A stretch of DNA of 64,000 bases from Volvox africanus (lineage: Eukaryota; Chlorophyta; Chlorophyceae; Chlamydomonadales; Volvocaceae), in the NCBI GenBank assembly GCA_030268105.1, contig BSDZ01000011.1, forward strand, positions 2,517,001 to 2,581,000. The letters run 5' to 3'. Both the position numbers and the translations under genes were made by a program. The notes under the pieces are model-generated. The model made no database searches and was not told the DNA's origin. It saw only the letters and a program-made list of their open reading frames with translations. Shown here one piece after another: positions 62,669 to 64,000 of the stretch (position 1 is the first letter of the stretch; each line of letters opens with the position of its first letter).

Positions 62669-64000
62669 GCCTGGCTGACTAAAGGATACGCTGCTAAATA
62701 TTTACTATTCGTAGATGCGGAAAGATCTTTGACCTGCGCACTTCTCCCAAGGGCTTGCATTTACCCAGCGCCTGTGGCGGTGTGCTCACTAATGCCCAGT
62801 TTCCTCTTTAAATATGTGCAACTCTGTTAGCTCATTGTGCATTCTCCGACTGGTTGCCTTGGGTCCGATGTTTCTGTGCTAGCCGGCCTGTTTAGCAAAG
62901 CTAGCGGCTGTGCGAATCCCATTTTACTTGCCCATACTATAGGTTCTCCCAGTGGCTGGGTCTTAGGGTTTTAGGACGTTCAGCAACTGAAAATACATCC
63001 GGGAAGGGGCGGGAGAAGGGCATCTCGGACACGCTGATCCTTGTTGTGTCCGAGATGCCCTTCTCCCGCCCCTTGCCGGATGTATTTTCAGCCTACCTTG
63101 CTGCCGGCAATACCCGCCCTATATCTTCTCATCTAAAAGGGAGCACACTTCGGCCTCAAGGCTCTTAAGCACAGCCCTCCAGTCCTCTCTATAAGTATCT
63201 AGTGGGACTTAACTTTTTGGAATAATTGATATTTCCGCCTTTGTGAATGTACGTAAAGATTACAAAGTGACGATCAGTCGTGGAGGGTAGTAAGATACAG
63301 GGTGGTAAGATACCGAAATTTGGAGTTCATGTCTCACATTTTGATGGAACATGTAGGGGTTAGGTTGCATTAGATCTATCGTGAATTGGGTTCGGGGCGA
63401 GAGCCCACGGTTGGCATTGGAGACCGTTGACTTAATCTGGATTCAAACGAGGTTTTACTACTGGCTAGCCAGATGGCCACTGTACATCACGCGGGGACGT
63501 CTTGCATTCGTCCATCAATTCCCAACTGCAGGTCGTCGAAGCTACAATCGTAAACGGCATTCGTGAAATATCCGAGCCCTGCTGCTAACATGTATCTGGC
63601 ACACGTTTATCGTGTGGGAAGCGTGCCTGACTAGAATTCGTAGGTGCGTGTCAGGCTTATAGCCTCCCTGGCGGTCTGCCAACTCAAGTCTGGGTTCATA
63701 CGCCTTACTAAACGTATCGCACGGCTGGAGGGTGCTGTGGAGTGTCTGCCCTTGCGAACAACTTGCTCGCGTTGGAGGTCCCATTGGACTCGAGGTCGAC
63801 ACGAATCTCAGAGGAGTTTTCTACCTGGCGTGCCATCTGCCACCAATGATTAGCGTGTGCGTGAGTACACCCCGATCGGTTCGCAATAACTGACGTTCCT
63901 GTTGATCTGTTGTTTCCCCCTGTACTCCTTGCCCCTGACTGGTGCATTCTGCTACAGTTGACATAACTGGGGTATCTGTGGTCTTTGGGCGTCTACATTT
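62669..64000. other. Upstream of the ABC1K gene; no gene seen apart from a hairpin
   Basis: Short frames only, on both strands. Promoter of the ABC1K gene presumably lies just above 62668. Holds the hairpin 62987-63091. Confidence 0.45.
62987..63091. repeat. Near-perfect 46-bp inverted repeat with 13-nt loop
   Basis: Arm 62987-63032 (starts ctgaaaatacatccgg, ends catctcggacac) pairs with 63046-63091 with a single mismatch (the g at 63003 faces a non-complementary base). The loop is gctgatccttgtt. As RNA it would fold to an almost perfect stem of either polarity. Could be a miRNA or siRNA precursor, a very short MITE, or a recent foldback. The sequence ggacgttcagcaactgaa just before and into the left arm (62974-62991) also occurs at 61198-61215. 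Confidence 0.9.

Overview
The window reads as nuclear DNA of a green alga, most likely a volvocine chlorophyte (Chlamydomonas/Volvox/Gonium kinship). The evidence is dense spliceosomal GT-AG introns (with several GC-AG), the green-algal poly(A) signal TGTAA downstream of stops, an octotricopeptide-repeat (OPR) protein with PPPPW-like motifs, a plant-type ABC1K7/K8 kinase, a plant-type ALY/LIN9 protein, very long Ala/Gln/Ser low-complexity stretches, and abundant microsatellites inside introns. There are no bacterial operons, rRNA, CRISPR or phage features. Gene models below come from hand-joining exons where splice sites, phase and protein continuity agree; they are predictions without transcript support.

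Layout. 1-215: a 66-codon pure proline tract, the 3' end of a possible plus-strand hydroxyproline-rich gene. 781-11646+: a minus-strand gene with at least 17 exons, encoding a BAR-like N-terminal part, long coiled coil and a C-terminal antibiotic-biosynthesis-monooxygenase (ABM) fold. 13372-23652: a minus-strand gene for a ~2,700-residue Ser/Arg-rich protein with polyQ. 23.7-25.4 kb: repeats, including a foldback (MITE-like) element. 25371-30102: an unrecognised ~666-residue protein with a Glu/Gln repeat; one intron holds a strongly G-rich array and another begins with a 44-bp minisatellite that copies the splice donor. 31210-35067: OPR protein, head-to-head with 35717-37166, a plus-strand mitochondrial-type WW-domain membrane protein. 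37.2-40.3 kb: no convincing gene. 40353-44856: leucine-rich-repeat protein with one unresolved frame break. 45559-52176: an 11-exon LIN9/ALY homologue (DREAM/MuvB-type cell-cycle regulator). 53.1-55.2 kb: a lone coding-like exon and a small two-exon gene cut short beside a 28-bp duplication. 55534-62668: ABC1K8/OSA1-like plastid kinase with two GC-AG introns. 62.7-64 kb: a near-perfect 46-bp hairpin and otherwise nothing.

Almost all genes lie on the minus strand; they have no evident functional relationship to each other, as expected for a eukaryotic chromosome segment. The strongest identifications are LIN9/ALY, ABC1K, OPR and the WW protein. The most unusual are the coiled-coil/ABM fusion, the Ser/Arg giant, the splice-donor minisatellite and the terminal hairpin.
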